Assembly: GCF_000156335.1 (NCBI RefSeq) | Contig: NZ_DS999213.1 | Span: 1,495,414 to 1,559,413, forward strand | Direction: 5' to 3' | DNA: 64,000 bases | Origin: Roseobacter sp. GAI101 | Lineage (GTDB): Bacteria; Pseudomonadota; Alphaproteobacteria; Rhodobacterales; Rhodobacteraceae | Part shown: one piece after another, positions 18,384-28,130 of the stretch | How the letters are laid out: every line of letters starts with the position of its first letter | Numbering within the stretch: position 1 is the first letter of the stretch | Notes under the pieces: model-generated | Told to the model about the DNA's origin: nothing | Databases searched by the model: none | What the model saw: only the letters and a program-made list of their open reading frames with translations | Position numbers and translations under genes: made by a program

Positions 18384-19286
18384 CTAGAACTTGGTCGCCG
18401 GGCTTGGGGGCGTGATCTGCCGGTTCAACATCGCCTCGCGCCAGGTGATGAACGTGACCGATCCAAGGATCACGGTACCGCCGATGACCACCCAGATATC
18501 AATCGGTTCGACAAAGACCACAGCGCCCAGGATCGTCGCCCAGACCAGCTGCAGAAACGTCACCGGTTGCGTCACAGTCAACGGGGCCGCAGCAAAGGCA
18601 AGCGTCATGGTGTAATGCCCGGCAGTGGCGAAACAGGCGACAGCGGCAAGAATCCCGATCTCCTCCCAGGTGGGGGTGATCCAGACCGGCAGCGCAAAGG
18701 GCAGCAAGAACAGCGACACGAAGATCGACATCATCGCGACCACGACCGCCGGCTTGACCTCGTCCGTCAGCACCTTGGCCAGCAGATAGGCCCCGCCGAA
18801 TACGACCGCTGCAATCAGCATCGCAAAATGCCCGTTGCTCAGCTCGCGAAATCCGGGGCGCAGGATGATCACGGCCCCCAGCAGCCCCAGAATGACGGCG
18901 ATGATCCGCCGCAAGGCAAGGGTTTCCCCCAGAAACAACGCCGCACCGATGGTGACATAAATCGGGGCCATGTAATTCATCGCGGTCACTTCGGCGATGG
19001 AAATGCGGGTCATGGCGTAGAACCACAAGATCACGCCCAAGGCATGCAACCCCCCGCGAATGCTGAACAACGTCCACTGCCGACGGGTCAGATGGGCGGA
19101 GCGCAGCGACCCGATGGCGGGCAGCAGGAACACCAGCCCGAAGGAATAGCGGATCAGCGCCGCCTCGGCCGACGGCAGGCGCGGCCCCATGTGTTTCACA
19201 AGTGCGGTGACGCAGATGAACAAAAGTCCGGTCACGACCATCCAGAAGATGCCGATGACGGGACGATGAGGCAGGGCTGTTGTCAT
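18384..19286 (-). CDS. DMT-superfamily permease (EamA)
   Basis: A 300-residue inner-membrane protein with ten predicted helices in two EamA halves, as in the drug/metabolite transporter superfamily. The first half contains EAALIRYSFGLVFLLPA, and the second WATILGAVVFVEPIDIWVVI. I start it at the ATG at 19286, which has GGAAA upstream; an in-frame TTG lies six codons earlier. Substrate unknown. It sits next to the bet operon but downstream of the palindrome, so a link to betaine metabolism is not shown. Confidence 0.8.
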   Translation of the reverse strand: MTTALPHRPVIGIFWMVVTGLLFICVTALVKHMGPRLPSAEAALIRYSFGLVFLLPAIGSLRSAHLTRRQWTLFSIRGGLHALGVILWFYAMTRISIAEVTAMNYMAPIYVTIGAALFLGETLALRRIIAVILGLLGAVIILRPGFRELSNGHFAMLIAAVVFGGAYLLAKVLTDEVKPAVVVAMMSIFVSLFLLPFALPVWITPTWEEIGILAAVACFATAGHYTMTLAFAAAPLTVTQPVTFLQLVWATILGAVVFVEPIDIWVVIGGTVILGSVTFITWREAMLNRQITPPSPATKF

Positions 19287-19323
19287 ATCGCCAACATTTC
19301 CCAAAGCGACGGCAAGGACAAGA

Positions 19324-19920
19324 TCACATCCACAAAAGTTTCAACGCAATCGCCCACATGGTCAGCGCGATCAACGCATCCAGAACCTGCCAGCTGCGGG
19401 GCCGCGCAAAAACCGGGCTCAGCATCCGCGCCCCGTAACCGAGGCCGAAAAAGAAAACAAAGCTCGACATGACAGCACCGACCCCAAAGGCCAGCCGGTT
19501 GTCATATTGCGCCGACACCGACCCCAGCAACACGACCGTGTCCAGATAGACATGCGGGTTCAGCCAGGTCAGCGCCAGCAAGGTCAGCAATGTGCGCCGC
19601 AAGCTCAGGGTGTTGTCCCCTTCCGCCTCGAGCGCTGCACCGCCGCGCCACGCTGACAGCGCGTTCTGTGCCCCGTACCAGATCAGGAACGCCGCACCGC
19701 CAAAGCGCATCACCACTTCGAACCATGGCACGGCCTCTGCCAGCGCGCCAAAGCCTGAAACCCCGGCCGCGATCAGCACCGCATCCGACAGCGCGCAGGT
19801 CAGACAAACCCAGAACACATGATGCCGCCGCAACCCCTGACGCAGTACAAAGGCGTTTTGCGCACCGATCGCCAAAATCAGGGTAAAGCCCAAGGCAAAG
19901 CCCGGAAAGAAAGAAAGCAT
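19324..19920 (-). CDS. LysE/ArgO-family amino-acid exporter
   Basis: A 198-residue protein with about six transmembrane helices. The N-terminus FALGFTLILAIGAQNAFVLR is the LysE-family signature, close to ArgO, and ALTWLNPHVYLDTVVLLGS is the second conserved block with Asn-Pro in the membrane. It exports basic or other amino acids across the inner membrane. No strong ribosome site is evident before the ATG. It lies 37 nt upstream of the DMT gene in the same direction, so the two may be co-transcribed. Confidence 0.85.
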   Translation of the reverse strand: MLSFFPGFALGFTLILAIGAQNAFVLRQGLRRHHVFWVCLTCALSDAVLIAAGVSGFGALAEAVPWFEVVMRFGGAAFLIWYGAQNALSAWRGGAALEAEGDNTLSLRRTLLTLLALTWLNPHVYLDTVVLLGSVSAQYDNRLAFGVGAVMSSFVFFFGLGYGARMLSPVFARPRSWQVLDALIALTMWAIALKLLWM

Positions 19921-20114
19921 ATGAATGAAGCCCTTGGCAGCGTTGGCTTGGGAGTAGCAGCGAAACCTGACACACCCAAGCGCAACTTCTCACCGACGCA
20001 AAAAACGATTTATTTCAGCTCTTCGATGAAACAAATACGTGATCGGTCCCGTTGCTACTGGTGTAACGCGCTCAGGCTCCCTATGTGACGCTCACTCTAC
20101 AAAGGAACGATGTC

Positions 20115-20354
20115 ATGTTTGACGATAAACAGAAGCTGGAAATCAGCCAGGATGAACTCGCCTTGATCGAGGCAGCCTTGCACACACAGTCCAAAATCCT
20201 TGGCGTTCAAGCCAGTGCCGGCGGCGCAAAAGCCCTGACGCGCCTGAACGACATCAAACGGGTTCTGGCCAAGATTGCACAGCAAAAACCGGTCAAAACG
20301 CAAAAACAAAAGACCGGTGGCGTGTTTTTAAGCATGTCACGCATGTTCGGGTAA
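20115..20354 (+). CDS. small hypothetical protein
   Basis: A 79-residue charged protein with a predicted helical N-terminal two thirds (KLEISQDELALIEAALHTQS, RLNDIKRVLAKIAQQ) and a basic tail (KPVKTQKQKTGG). I start it at the ATG at 20115, preceded by AAAGGAAC; the frame is open ten codons further up. It diverges from the lysE-like gene and is followed by a bidirectional terminator. Family not recognised. Confidence 0.65.
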   Translation: MFDDKQKLEISQDELALIEAALHTQSKILGVQASAGGAKALTRLNDIKRVLAKIAQQKPVKTQKQKTGGVFLSMSRMFG

Positions 20355-20375
20355 CCTCCCTTACCCGCATGAAAG

Positions 20376-20412
20376 AAAAAACCGCCCCCTCATTAAGGTG
20401 GGCGGTTTTTTT
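20376..20412. terminator. bidirectional intrinsic terminator
   Basis: A-run, ACCGCCC, 12-nt loop, GGGCGGT, T-run. The flanking A and T tracts extend the stem and provide a U-tract on both strands. It serves the 79-residue protein gene on the plus strand and yebC on the minus strand. Confidence 0.9.
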
Positions 20413-20445
20413 ATCTATGCCGAAATCACGTCCAGTCGAATGGCG

Positions 20446-21189
20446 TTACTCAAGCTGCTCCATGACCTCGTCCGAGGCCTCGAAGTTCGTGGTGACCCGC
20501 TGCACGTCGTCGTCGTCTTCCAGCGCGTCAATCAGCTTCATCAGCTTCTGCATGCTCTCCAGATCCATCTCGGTCGTGATGGACGGCTTCCAGACCAGCT
20601 TGGTGCTGTCGGATTCGCCCAACTCGGCCTCGAGGGCGGTGGCGACCTCGTTCAGATCGGTATCAAGGCACCAGATGACATGCCCGTCCTCTGACGATTC
20701 GACGTCTTCGGCCCCTGCTTCGATCGCGGCCATCATCACCGTATCTGCATCGCCCACCGACGCCGGATAGGTAATCTCGCCCTTGCGGTCGAACATGAAC
20801 CCGACGCTGCCGGTTTCACCCAGATTGCCGCCGTTCTTGGTAAATGTGGACCGCACGACCGATGCGGTCCGGTTGCGGTTGTCAGTCATCGCCTCGACGA
20901 TGACGGCAACGCCATTGGGCCCATAGCCCTCATAGCGGATTTCTTCGTAATCCTCACCGTCCCCCGCCTGCGATTTCTTGATCGCGCGGTCGATCACGTC
21001 TTTGGGCACGGAAACCGATTTCGCTTCCTTGACCGCCAGGCGCAACCGCGGGTTCTTGTCCGGATCGGGATCGCCCATCTTGGCCGCGACCGTGATCTCC
21101 TTCGACATCTTCGAGAACACCTTGGCGCGCAATTTGTCCTGCCGCCCCTTACGGTGCTGGATGTTTGCCCATTTTGAGTGGCCTGCCAT
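20446..21189 (-). CDS. yebC: YebC/PmpR-family protein
   Basis: A 247-residue protein of the YebC family, linked in different bacteria to transcription regulation and to translation of proline-rich sequences. It starts with the invariant [18 protein letters not shown] and includes [22 protein letters not shown] (about residues 87-108) and [18 protein letters not shown] (about residues 118-135), all diagnostic. Length is normal. It ends at the bidirectional terminator. Which YebC role applies in this organism cannot be told from the sequence. Confidence 0.95.
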   Translation of the reverse strand: MAGHSKWANIQHRKGRQDKLRAKVFSKMSKEITVAAKMGDPDPDKNPRLRLAVKEAKSVSVPKDVIDRAIKKSQAGDGEDYEEIRYEGYGPNGVAVIVEAMTDNRNRTASVVRSTFTKNGGNLGETGSVGFMFDRKGEITYPASVGDADTVMMAAIEAGAEDVESSEDGHVIWCLDTDLNEVATALEAELGESDSTKLVWKPSITTEMDLESMQKLMKLIDALEDDDDVQRVTTNFEASDEVMEQLE

Positions 21190-21276
21190 GATAACCTCGT
21201 CTGCGAAAACCCTGTTTCGCCCTCTATAGGCCAGCCGTTGCGTGCAAACAAGACACCCTCACAGGCGAAATGCCTG

Positions 21277-21326
21277 CTTCTCTGGCTCGAAAATATCCTC
21301 GGGGGTTTGGGGGCAGACAGCCCCCA
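21277..21326 (+). repeat. 50-bp intergenic repeat, copy B2
   Basis: Begins CTTCTCTGGCTCGAAAATAT and ends with the hairpin TGGGGGCAGACAGCCCCCA. It matches the copy at 52872-52921 at 49 of 50 positions. This copy lies between the divergent yebC and SLC13-type genes, so it is not in a terminator position. Confidence 0.85.
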
Positions 21327-21387
21327 TTCCGACTGCTAAGCCAAGAGCAAACGCCCATGACCGCACGCCACAAGGTAATCCCAGCTC

Positions 21388-23159
21388 ATGACTCAAGATC
21401 AAATCATTCTCTTCACGCTCTTCGCGGCTGTCTTCGGCATGCTGCTTTGGGGCCGGTTCCGGTACGATCTGGTGGCCTTCTCGGCACTGATGATCGCGGT
21501 GGTCCTGGGGGTGGTGGACAGCAAAAGCGCCTTTGACGGCTTTGGCCACCCTGCCACGCTGGTGGTCGCCCTTGTGCTGGTGGTCTCGGCCGGGCTGGTG
21601 CGGTCCGGCGCGGTGCTGCTGATCACCCGCACCCTGGTCGATGCCTCGCGCAGTCTGGGCGCGCATATCACGCTGATGGGGATGATCGGGGGCGTGCTGT
21701 CGGCCTTCATGAACAATGTCGCCGCCCTTGCCCTGCTGATGCCCGTCGACATCCAGACCGCACGCAAGGCCGGGCGCAACCCCGGTCTCAGCCTGATGCC
21801 GCTCAGCTTTGCGACGATTCTGGGCGGCATGGTCACGCTGATCGGGACACCGCCCAACATCATCATCGCCTCGATCCGGCAGGAATCCCTTGGCGACCCT
21901 TCAGCATGTTCGATTTCGCCCCTGTCGGGGGCATCGCCGCGATTGCGGGTCTTGCTTTTGTCGCGCTTGTTGGCTGGCGGCTGATCCCGCCGCGCGATGA
22001 TGCGGCCCTCAAGCCCGAAGACCTGTCACAGTATCTCGCGGAACTGACGGTCCCCAAAGACAGCCCGCTGATCGGCAAGCGGCTGGGCGAATTGCAGGAA
22101 ACCGCCGACAAGTCCGACGTGGCAATCCTGGGTCTGGTACGCGATGGGGCACGGCTTTACGGCCAGTCGCGCAGTGTTGCACTGCGTGCGGGGGATGCTT
22201 TGGTGCTTGAGGCGCGACCGGATGCGCTGGATGAATTTCGCAGCACCTTGAACTTGCAGGTCGCCGACAAGGGCCGCGAAGACCTTTTGAACGCAAGCGG
22301 TGAAGGCGTCGAAATTATCGAGGTCGTGGTCCCCAATGATTCCCGCCTCATCGGGCGCTCGGCCCAGTCGATCGGGCTGTCATGGCGGCAAAGGACGGTG
22401 CTGCTGGGCATCTCGCGGCGCGGCAACCGGATCACCTCGCAGTTGCGCAAGACCGAAATCGAGACCGGCGATATTCTGTTGCTGCTGGTCCCGCGCGATA
22501 CATCGGCCCATGTGGTCGAATGGCTGGGCGTCCTGCCTCTGGCCGACCGCGGCCTTGCGGTGACGGAAAACAGCAAGGTCTGGCTGGCCATCAGCCTGTT
22601 CGCCGGGGCCGTCACCGCAGCCAGCTTTGGCCTGATCTATCTGCCAATCGCCCTTGGGCTGGTCGTCGTGTGCTATGTTCTGGCCAAGATCATACCGCTG
22701 TCCGAACTTTACACCCATATCGAATGGCCCGTCGTCGTGCTGCTGGGATCAATGATTCCGCTGGGCGCAGCGCTCGAGACATCGGGCGGTACCGAATTGA
22801 TCGCCGGCACCTTGGTCGGACTGACCGACGGGTGGCCTGCATGGATGGTGCTGACGGTGCTGATGGTGGTAACGATGACCTTGTCCGACGTTCTGAACAA
22901 TACCGCCACGACCATCGTGGCCGCCCCGGTCGGCATACAGATGGCGCAGACCTTGGGCGTGTCGCCTGATCCGTTCCTGATGGCCGTGGCTGTTGCCGCG
23001 TCCAGCGCCTTTCTGACCCCGATCGGGCATAAGAACAACACGTTGATCCTGGGCCCGGGGGGCTATTCCTTTGGCGACTATTGGCGGATGGGACTGCCGC
23101 TCGAGATCATCGTCGTTGCGGTTTCGATTCCTGCGATCCTGGTGTTCTGGCCTTTGTGA
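21388..23159 (+). pseudogene. SLC13-type permease with a 1-base frameshift
   Basis: Two overlapping frames encode one permease. The first part (21388 to about 21897) covers MTQDQIILFTLFAAVFGMLL to the membrane motif GTPPNIIIASIRQESLGD; the second (from about 21898) continues in another frame with MFDFAPVGGIAAIAGLAFVA, then two TrkA-C regulatory domains and the C-terminal membrane half. Adding one C to the CCC at 21897-21899 restores D-P-F-S-M-F-D and a single 590-residue protein, exactly the length of the neighbouring SLC13-type gene at 23296-25068. So it is either a recent loss-of-function mutation or a sequencing error in a short C-run. Intact relatives import dicarboxylates, sulfate or other anions with sodium. 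Confidence 0.85.
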
Positions 23160-23295
23160 ATGGGTCTGAGGTGTGCCGTAGGGGCCAGCCCATCGGGCAC
23201 GCTGGATACTGGAGCCAGCCCGAACCCCTCCAACAAGTGGGGGCCAGCCCCCACGCCCCCGGGATTTTGAACCATTTGGAAAAAAGGGCGTTGGC

Positions 23296-25068
23296 CTACC
23301 AGATCAGGGGGATTACGGCTGAGGCGAGCAGCGACATGCTGAGGTTCAGGGGAATGCCGATGCGCATGAAGTCGGTAAACCGGTAGCCGCCCGGCCCGTA
23401 GACCAACGTATTGGTCTGGTATCCAATCGGGGTCGCGAAGGCACAGGATGCCGCGATCATCACGGCGACCACCAGCGGGCGCGGGTCCATGCCAAGGGCG
23501 GATCCGAGGCTGATCGCGATGGGGGTCATGATGACGGCGACGGCATTGTTCGAAACGATCTCGGTCAGGACAGTGGTCAACAGAAAGACCGCGAAGATCA
23601 CATAGAACGGCGACAACGTACCGAGGTAAGGCGAGATGTTGTCCACGATCAGGTTGATCGCGCCCGAATTTTGCAGGCCGGCACCGACCGCGAGCATCGA
23701 GAAGATCAGCGCCAGCAGTCTGCCATCTACGAAGCTGAAGGCTTCTTCGGCGTCGATGCAGCCGGTGACCAGCACGAGAGCGACGGCAAGGATGGCAAGC
23801 AGCAGGATCGGAGCCACGTTAAGCGCGGCAAGGACCACGATCCCCGTCAGCGCCGCGATGGCGATGGGGGCATGGCCCCGCCGGAACGCCCGCGCCGAAG
23901 GTTGCGAGACATCAACCATGTCCATGTCAGAGGCGAGACGCTGGATGTCGCCCATGGCCCCTTCCAGCAACAAGGTATCGCCGACCTTGACGATCAGATC
24001 ATCCAGCTGACGCCCGATGTTCTGGTTCCGCCGGTGCACTGCCAGCGGATAGACCCCGTAGCGCCGGCGCAGGCGCAGCGCGCCAAGCGAGCGGCCCACC
24101 ATCTTGCAGCCCGGTGTGATCAGTACTTCGACAGTTGACGTTTCGACCGCCGACACCTGATCGACGCGCTTGAGTTCCTTGTTGGCTTGCAGGCTGAGCA
24201 GTTCCGTCATCTGGGTCCGCAAGACCACGCGGTCACCGACCTGAAGCTGGACGGCTGCCAGATCGCGACGCAGGGACAGATCGCCGCGCACCACGTCGAT
24301 CAGCCGCACGCCTTCGCGTTTGAAAAGTTGCACATCCAATACGTCGCGGCCGATCAGGTTGGATTCCGGGGGAATGACTGCCTCGGTGAAAAACTTCATC
24401 TTTGATCGGTCAGACAACATGTTGGCCATGCTGTCGCGGGCCGGCAAAAGCCTGGGCGCGAAAAGCGCCATGTAGATCAGGCCCCAGGCGCAGACCACAA
24501 GACCGATGGGCAGAATCTCGAAGATCCCGAACGGTTCAAGGCCCTGACTGCGCGCCACACCATCCACCAACAGGTTGGTCGAGGTCCCGATCAGCGTCAG
24601 GGACCCGCCCATGATCGCCGCATAGCTGAGCGGGATCAGCAGCTTGGACGCCTTGGTGCCCAAGCTCTGGCTTAGTTGCACGACGACGGGGATCATCACC
24701 ACCACCACTGGCGTGTTGTTCATGATCGCCGAGGCCGCCATGACCGCGACGATCACGCCCACCACTGCCGTTTTTGGGTGCGTTTTCGCATAGCGTTCCG
24801 CAAGCCGCGTCAGCACGTCCAGGGCACCGGTCCGCACCAGCGCCCCCATCACGATGAACATGGCCGCGATCGTCCAGGGGGCTGCGTTTTGCAACACGGC
24901 CTGCGCGTCTTCGTAAGGCAGAATGCCCAGCACCAGCATGACGGCCGCCCCCGTCAGCGCCACAACTTCGGTTGGAAGAGATTCGCGCAGGAACATGATG
25001 AACATGATCACGACGATCGTCAGCGCCAGAACAGCTGAGGTGCTTTGCGACAGGTCGAAAGGGTCCAT
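23296..25068 (-). CDS. SLC13-family permease with TrkA-C domains
   Basis: A 590-residue inner-membrane transporter: N-terminal helices with the motif LIGTSTNLLVDG (about residues 158-169), a cytoplasmic insert with two TrkA-C domains (about residues 215-385), then C-terminal helices with a second substrate motif, FATPIGYQTNTLVYGPGGY (about residues 547-565). Likely an anion/sodium symporter, for example for sulfate or dicarboxylates; the substrate cannot be read from sequence. It converges on a frameshifted paralogue of identical reconstructed length, suggesting an old local duplication. Confidence 0.88.
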   Translation of the reverse strand: MDPFDLSQSTSAVLALTIVVIMFIMFLRESLPTEVVALTGAAVMLVLGILPYEDAQAVLQNAAPWTIAAMFIVMGALVRTGALDVLTRLAERYAKTHPKTAVVGVIVAVMAASAIMNNTPVVVVMIPVVVQLSQSLGTKASKLLIPLSYAAIMGGSLTLIGTSTNLLVDGVARSQGLEPFGIFEILPIGLVVCAWGLIYMALFAPRLLPARDSMANMLSDRSKMKFFTEAVIPPESNLIGRDVLDVQLFKREGVRLIDVVRGDLSLRRDLAAVQLQVGDRVVLRTQMTELLSLQANKELKRVDQVSAVETSTVEVLITPGCKMVGRSLGALRLRRRYGVYPLAVHRRNQNIGRQLDDLIVKVGDTLLLEGAMGDIQRLASDMDMVDVSQPSARAFRRGHAPIAIAALTGIVVLAALNVAPILLLAILAVALVLVTGCIDAEEAFSFVDGRLLALIFSMLAVGAGLQNSGAINLIVDNISPYLGTLSPFYVIFAVFLLTTVLTEIVSNNAVAVIMTPIAISLGSALGMDPRPLVVAVMIAASCAFATPIGYQTNTLVYGPGGYRFTDFMRIGIPLNLSMSLLASAVIPLIW

Positions 25069-25100
25069 TCGGGGTATATCCAGCCTATCCGAGAATTAAA

Positions 25101-26030
25101 TCAGCGATCAGTGTCGCCGATTGCCGCTACTTGGGCAAGCGCCGCTTTGGGGCGAGGCTGCACCAGATACAATCCGGCGAACATCATCGCGAGGGCCAGC
25201 CAAAGGGTCGGCGCGTAGGTTTCCGACAGGATGATCTTGGCCCAGATCAACCCGAATCCCGTCACCAGATAACTGACCTGCACGGCAAAAACCGACCCCG
25301 CCTTTCCGACCAGCCACATGTAGCCTGCATAGACCAGCACATGGACGACGGATGACACGACCAGTGCCCATTGCGGGCCGTCCAGAGGCGGTGTCGGATC
25401 GATGAATTGTCCGGTCATCAGGGTCAGCGGCAGCAACAGGAGCGCGCCGATGATCGACGCGCCTTGCAGCACCTGAAACGCATCCAGATCAAGGGTGCCC
25501 CATTTGGCGACGATATTGCCTTCGAAAGCATAGCACAGGCCCGCGATCAGACCGATGCAGATCCAGAAGACCGGCAGGTCCATCGACATATCCGTTCCCG
25601 GTGCCACCAGAAGGATCACCCCCAGAAGGCCGCAGGCCAGCCCGCCAAGGCGGCGAAAGCTGAAATGGTCCTGCCCCATCGCCAGGGCCACCGGAAAGGC
25701 AAACATCGGCACAAGGCTAAGCAGCAGCGACAACACGCCAGACGGCAGCCAGACCGCCGCCTGATACGAGGCAGAGTTCGGCAGCACCGTTCCGATCATC
25801 GCGAGAATAAGATAGAGCCGCAGATAGCGTGGACCGAAAGGCAGGCGTTTGCCACGAGCGGCGTTGATCGCCGTCATGAACACCGCGCCGATCACCATTT
25901 GCCAGAACACCAGCCCGAAATGCTGGTAGCCTGTGCTGACCGCGATCTTGGTCAATGGCTGGGTAAAGCCCCACCCGGCCCCAAGCACCGCCAGAAATGC
26001 GGTGTAAAGGACAGTCTGCCGACCGGTCAC
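25101..26030 (-). CDS. DMT-superfamily permease (EamA)
   Basis: A 309-residue, ten-helix member of the drug/metabolite transporter superfamily with two EamA halves; GAGWGFTQPLTKIAVSTGYQ opens the first and GSVFAVQVSYLVTGFGLIWA lies in the second. The start is a GTG whose bases overlap the stop of the upstream phosphodiesterase gene (GTGA), indicating coupled translation. Substrate unknown. Confidence 0.8.
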   Translation of the reverse strand: MTGRQTVLYTAFLAVLGAGWGFTQPLTKIAVSTGYQHFGLVFWQMVIGAVFMTAINAARGKRLPFGPRYLRLYLILAMIGTVLPNSASYQAAVWLPSGVLSLLLSLVPMFAFPVALAMGQDHFSFRRLGGLACGLLGVILLVAPGTDMSMDLPVFWICIGLIAGLCYAFEGNIVAKWGTLDLDAFQVLQGASIIGALLLLPLTLMTGQFIDPTPPLDGPQWALVVSSVVHVLVYAGYMWLVGKAGSVFAVQVSYLVTGFGLIWAKIILSETYAPTLWLALAMMFAGLYLVQPRPKAALAQVAAIGDTDR

Positions 26031-26839
26031 GGCGCGCTTTGTTGCAGCTTCCCGCCCTGACGCACGGGCACGATGCGGGTGGCCTTGCCGGTACGGTCAT
26101 CGGTTTCGATATAGACCCCTGACAATGTTGCTTCGTCGTTGGCGGGGGTAAAGCGGTCCTTGGGCATGCCGGTGATGAAGCGGCGCATGGGTTCGGTCTT
26201 TTCCATCCCGATGACGGAATGATAATCGCCGCACATGCCCGCATCGGTCAGATAGGCCGTGCCGCCCGGCAGGATCATCGCGTCGGATGTCGGCACATGG
26301 GTGTGGGTGCCCACGACAAGGCTGGCACGCCCGTCGCACCAATGGCCCATCGCCATCTTTTCGGAGGTCGCTTCGCAATGCATGTCGACGATCACCGCAG
26401 ATGCCAGCCCGCCAAGGGGGTGGGTTTTCAGCACGGGTTCCAGCGCGGAAAACGGATCGTCGAAGGGGCGTTTCATGAACACCTGCCCTAGGGCCTGAAC
26501 CACCAGCACCTTGCGCCCGTTTTGCGCGGTGAACAGGCGCGCGCCCCGGCCCGGTGCGTTTTTCGAAAAGTTCAGCGGCCGGATGATGCGCTGTTCCTGT
26601 TCGATAAAGCTCAGCATGTCCTTTTGGTCAAAGGAGTGATCGCCAAGGGTCAGGCAATCGGCCCCGGCCTCAAACAGCGTCTTGGCGTGGGTGCCGGACA
26701 GCCCCATCCCCGAGGTTGCGTTTTCGCCGTTCACCACGATGAAATCCAGCTTCCAGTCCTTGCGCAGACGGGGCAGGTTTTCGCTGATCGCGCGGCGGCC
26801 GGAGCGGCCCATGACATCGCCAAGAAAGAGTATTTTCAT
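26027..26839 (-). CDS. YmdB-type metallophosphoesterase (TIGR00282)
   Basis: A 270-residue calcineurin-like phosphoesterase. MKILFLGDVMGRSGRRA supplies the first metal ligand, VVNGENATSGMG the next Asn/Glu pair, LGDHSFDQKDM further ligands, and VVGTHTHVPTSDAMILPGGT the HTH metal motif. The family includes Bacillus YmdB, a 2',3'-cyclic nucleotide phosphodiesterase affecting RNA turnover. The ATG at 26839 is chosen because the fold starts there; 63 upstream codons in the open frame have no matching features. Coupled to the following DMT gene by a 4-nt overlap. Confidence 0.9.
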   Translation of the reverse strand: MKILFLGDVMGRSGRRAISENLPRLRKDWKLDFIVVNGENATSGMGLSGTHAKTLFEAGADCLTLGDHSFDQKDMLSFIEQEQRIIRPLNFSKNAPGRGARLFTAQNGRKVLVVQALGQVFMKRPFDDPFSALEPVLKTHPLGGLASAVIVDMHCEATSEKMAMGHWCDGRASLVVGTHTHVPTSDAMILPGGTAYLTDAGMCGDYHSVIGMEKTEPMRRFITGMPKDRFTPANDEATLSGVYIETDDRTGKATRIVPVRQGGKLQQSAP

Positions 26840-26924
26840 GGGGCAAGCGTTAGGCTGTGATGGCCCCGAGGGCAAGAGCAACCCTGACGGTATTTTCGCA
26901 CCGCCCCGCAGAAAGCCGCTGTTT

Positions 26925-28112
26925 CTAGCCTTCGACCGCGTGGCCGAACACTGCGATCGCTGCGCCCAGAAAGGCAAGCGCGCCAAAGCCGATGCTGCGG
27001 TTCTGCGCGCCGTTTTTCGCGGCACCAAGGGACGCGATCACCGCCTGCAGCGCATAGTAGAATGCAAAGGCCCGCGAGGCATAACTGATAATCTGGAACA
27101 CATCCGCCGCCCATGTCAGCACCAGCCCGATCACTGTCAGCAGCAGATATCCCGTGCGCACGGAAATACGCCTTGCCGACAGCTCTGACATCAGCCCGCC
27201 CGACCCGCTGGTGTCGGCCACCGCCGCGCTGAACTGCGCGGCCAGCGCAGCACCGACCAGCAGCAGCGGCAAGATCGGGGCGACGTCGGCCATCATGTCG
27301 ATGATCGCCGTTTCGCTGAAATGCAGTTCTTCGCGCCGGAACACATAGGCCAGCAGCACGATGTAGACCATGTAGATCAGCGTCGACAGCCATTGCGCCC
27401 ACTTCATCGACCGGACCCGCGTCCGCGTATCGTAACTTGCCCCCAGATAGCGCGAGGTCTCGAAGCCCTGCACCGTGACGATAAGGCCAAAAGCCAGCGT
27501 CACCGCCGCCCAACCGGACATCTCCATCGGGATCATGACCAGCGCGCCGGTTTGGACCTTGCCCCAGAAGAATGCCGCCAGGGCCACCAGCAGGCCCGCG
27601 ATGATCGCCAGCTTGATCGTGACGCTGACATACTCCAACCGCTCAAGCGACGCAAAGCCGCGCGTCCAGCCGACGGTCAGGATCAGCAGATAGACGGCAC
27701 TGGTCAGCAGCTTGGCCCCAAGCGCGCCATCAAAGGGGGTCAGGCTGACGCCAAAGGCCCCGAACAGGTTCAGGTAATAGGCGACAGACACGATATAGGC
27801 AAAACTCAGCGCCCAGGATGACGCAGCCTCGAGCCCTTTGGGCATCGCATCGCCCGCCTCGATCTGGCGCATATTGTGGCGGATTGCGGCCCCGAAGAGA
27901 TAGGCGATGCCACACAGGACCGCCATGACCACCGGGGCCAGCCATCCGTAATGCGCCATCAGGATCGGCCCCAGCACCAGAAACCCGCTGCCGATGATCG
28001 ACGCCAACGGTGTCGTCATCGCCGCCCATGTCACGCTGCGCCGCACCGGCCGCGACCACAGCGCGACCGCCGCCAGTGCCACCGTGCCAAGGATCGCGAG
28101 CGCCAATATCAT
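26925..28112 (-). CDS. APC-superfamily-like membrane protein
   Basis: A 395-residue protein with about eleven hydrophobic helices. The first core helix region TPLASIIGSGFLVLGPILM resembles the unwound helix 1 of amino-acid/polyamine/organocation carriers, and ETSRYLGASYDTRTRVRSMK a conserved cytoplasmic loop. I cannot assign a substrate. It lies between the 5-formyl-THF cyclo-ligase and YmdB-type genes, all on the minus strand, and is 18 nt downstream of the cyclo-ligase stop. Confidence 0.65.
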   Translation of the reverse strand: MILALAILGTVALAAVALWSRPVRRSVTWAAMTTPLASIIGSGFLVLGPILMAHYGWLAPVVMAVLCGIAYLFGAAIRHNMRQIEAGDAMPKGLEAASSWALSFAYIVSVAYYLNLFGAFGVSLTPFDGALGAKLLTSAVYLLILTVGWTRGFASLERLEYVSVTIKLAIIAGLLVALAAFFWGKVQTGALVMIPMEMSGWAAVTLAFGLIVTVQGFETSRYLGASYDTRTRVRSMKWAQWLSTLIYMVYIVLLAYVFRREELHFSETAIIDMMADVAPILPLLLVGAALAAQFSAAVADTSGSGGLMSELSARRISVRTGYLLLTVIGLVLTWAADVFQIISYASRAFAFYYALQAVIASLGAAKNGAQNRSIGFGALAFLGAAIAVFGHAVEG

Positions 28113-28130
28113 GGGATAAGCGCCATCGGG

